NCBI GenBank assembly: GCA_030068145.1 | Contig: JAPJBO010000758.1 | Location: 47,052-111,051, forward strand | DNA: 64,000 nt | Origin: Diplonema papillatum | Lineage: Eukaryota; Euglenozoa; Diplonemea; Diplonemida; Diplonemidae | Direction: 5' to 3' | Shown here: positions 62,442-64,000 of the stretch, in pieces | Layout: each line of letters starts with the position of its first letter | How positions within the stretch are numbered: the stretch's first letter is position 1 | Made by a program: the position numbers and the translations under genes | The notes under the pieces: generated by a model | What the model saw: only the letters and a program-made list of their open reading frames with translations | Database searches by the model: none | What the model was told of the DNA's origin: nothing

Positions 62442-63832
62442 ATCATGCAGGGTCAAAACCTTGTGTCTTTTTGAAAATGGCCAAAAAAAAAATTTCGGAA
62501 AAAAAATGGGGTTTTTGAATTTTAAAAGTTTGGAACAAACTCTGCAGCAATTTTTGAGGAAGTTGAGCAAATTTTTTTTTTTTCCAAAATTCTTTTTACG
62601 GCGCCATCGGCCCTGCAGGAGCGTTTTAAAAAGACACCAGATTTTGACCCTGCATGTTATTAAGAGAGATCGCTCAGGTTGTTCCCAGTCGATTTCAGTG
62701 TGTGGGGTCTCAATTTCAGTGAGTTTGCGATTCGTTCGCAACACAAACAGTTCGTCTGCCTAGGAGCACTTGATTTCAGTGTGCGGGAGTCCCAACTTCA
62801 GCGTGTTTGCGATTCGTTTGCAACTATCATGCAGGGTCAAAACCTTGTGTCTTTTTGAAAATGGCAAATAAAAAATTTCCGGAAAAAAATTGGGTTTTTT
62901 GAATTTTAAAAGTTTGGAACAAACTCTGCAGTAATTTTTGAGGAAGTTGAGCAAAAAATTTTTTTTCCAAAATTTTTTTTAGGGCTGAGCAAATTTTTTT
63001 TTTTCCAAAATTTTTTTTAGGGCTCCTCGGCCCCGCGGGGAGCGTTTTAAAAAGACACAAGGTTTTGACCTGCATGCATATATATGACCCTAATGACCCT
63101 ATATCATGCAGGGTCAAAACCTTGTGTCTTTTTAAAACGCTCCCGCGGGCCAATGGACCCAAAAAAAAAATTTGCAAAAAAAAAATTTGCTCAACTTCCG
63201 CAAAAATTACCGCAGAGTTTGTTCCAAAATTTTAAAATTCAAAAACCCATTTTTTTTCCGGAAACAAATTTTTTGGCCATTTCCAAAAAGACACAAGGTT
63301 CTGACCCTGCATGATATGACCCCCATCCATTGCAGGGTCAAAACCTTGTGGTTTTTTAAAACGCTCCTGCGGGGCCGATGGAGCCCTAAAATTTTTTTTG
63401 GAAAAAAAAAAATCTGCTCAACTTCCTCAAAAATTACTGCAGAGTTTGTTTCCAAACTTTTAAAATTCAAAAACCCCAATTTTTTTCCGAATTTTTTTTT
63501 TTGCCATTTTCAAAAAGACACAAGGTTTTGACCGCTGCATGAATGACCCTATATGACCCCCATATGACCCCTATATGACCCCCATATGACCCTATATGAC
63601 CCCCATATGACCCCTATATCATGCAGGGTCAAAACCTTGTGTCTTTTTAAAACGCTCCCGCGGGGCCGATGGAGCCCTAAAAAATCTTTTGGGAAAAAAA
63701 AAATTTGCTCAACTTCCTCAAAAATTACTGCAGAGTTTGTTCCAAACTTTTAAAATTCAAAAAACCCCAATTTTTTTCCGAATTTTTTTTTTTGCCATTT
63801 TCAAAAAGAACACAAGGTTTTGACCCTGCATG
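62010..63832. mobile_element. Cluster of six MITEs of about 212 bp
   Basis: Copies at 62010-62221, 62444-62655, 62828-63075, 63105-63313, 63331-63541 and 63620-63832 have terminal inverted repeats CATGCAGGGTCAAAACCTTG and following TGTCTTTTT. One arm continues AAAACGCTCCCGCGG, the other GGCCAAAAA. The first three face one way and the last three the other. Copy 3 has an internal duplication. GACCC(C)ATAT spacers separate the last copies. No ORF. Confidence 0.9.
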
Positions 63833-63854
63833 ATATGACCCATATGGGGGGCCA

Positions 63855-64000
63855 GCTCTTCGGTTAGAGTCGCACAAGGCATTTCCATTACAAAAAACTT
63901 CGGTTAGAGTCGCAAGCCATTTTCATTGAGAAAAACTTCGGTTAGAGTCGCGTAGAGCATTTTCATTACAAAAAACTTCGGTTAGAGTCGCAAGCCATTT
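63855..64000. repeat. About 40-bp tandem repeat running off the window
   Basis: CTTCGGTTAGAGTCGC recurs at about 63858, 63899, 63937 and 63977, with alternating CATTTTCATT(A/G) spacers; truncated by the window end. Confidence 0.9.

Overview
The window looks like nuclear DNA of a transposon-rich eukaryote, most likely a protist or alga. Coding blocks end in GT...AG splice junctions and several join in phase. The recognisable proteins are eukaryotic: a secreted S10 carboxypeptidase, a membrane DnaJ protein, a type II membrane PC-esterase-like protein, a leucine-rich-repeat protein and an EF-hand/coiled-coil protein. Most of the sequence is repeats and mobile elements. I cannot name the species; no rRNA or intact tRNA gene was seen.

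Layout. 0-23.4 kb: a minus-strand split gene for an EF-hand plus coiled-coil protein (first exon near 21.1 kb, stop at 1.5 kb) whose proposed 15-kb intron holds an intact 6-kb Penelope-like retroelement (2971-9017), a plus-strand acidic/lysine-rich ORF, a decayed Pif1-type helicase and a 3.2-kb satellite. Its 5' end is tandemly copied at 21.2-23.2 kb and its last exon is partly copied at 1 kb. 23.8-27.9 kb: TA-flanked elements A and B, a dispersed element C joined by poly-G, then family F repeats. 27.9-31.5 kb: minus-strand serine carboxypeptidase with duplicated exons. 32-34.6 kb: 37-bp minisatellite with hairpin blocks. 35-43 kb: nested repeats, a minus-strand DnaJ gene and a minus-strand LRR gene. 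43.7-45.9 kb: long-TIR DNA element carrying a small basic ORF. 47-50 kb: SINE-like repeat and hAT transposase relic. 51.4-52.7 kb: minus-strand PC-esterase gene. 53-59 kb: duplications, tRNA-like heads and second copies of A, B and C. 59.1-64 kb: a DDE-type transposase broken by a TIR element, by a second deleted Penelope-like element and by six MITEs.

The strongest candidates for something new are: (1) the Penelope-like element with a single ORF joining an N-terminal GIY-YIG endonuclease, a reverse transcriptase with YMDD, an OTU-type cysteine protease domain and a C-terminal zinc finger; and (2) a compact pseudoknot-capable RNA element in its terminal repeats, seen in three diverged versions whose stems change sequence but keep pairing. 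All identifiable host-like genes and all ten Penelope-like 3' ends run on the same (minus) strand, so the elements are co-oriented with the genes.
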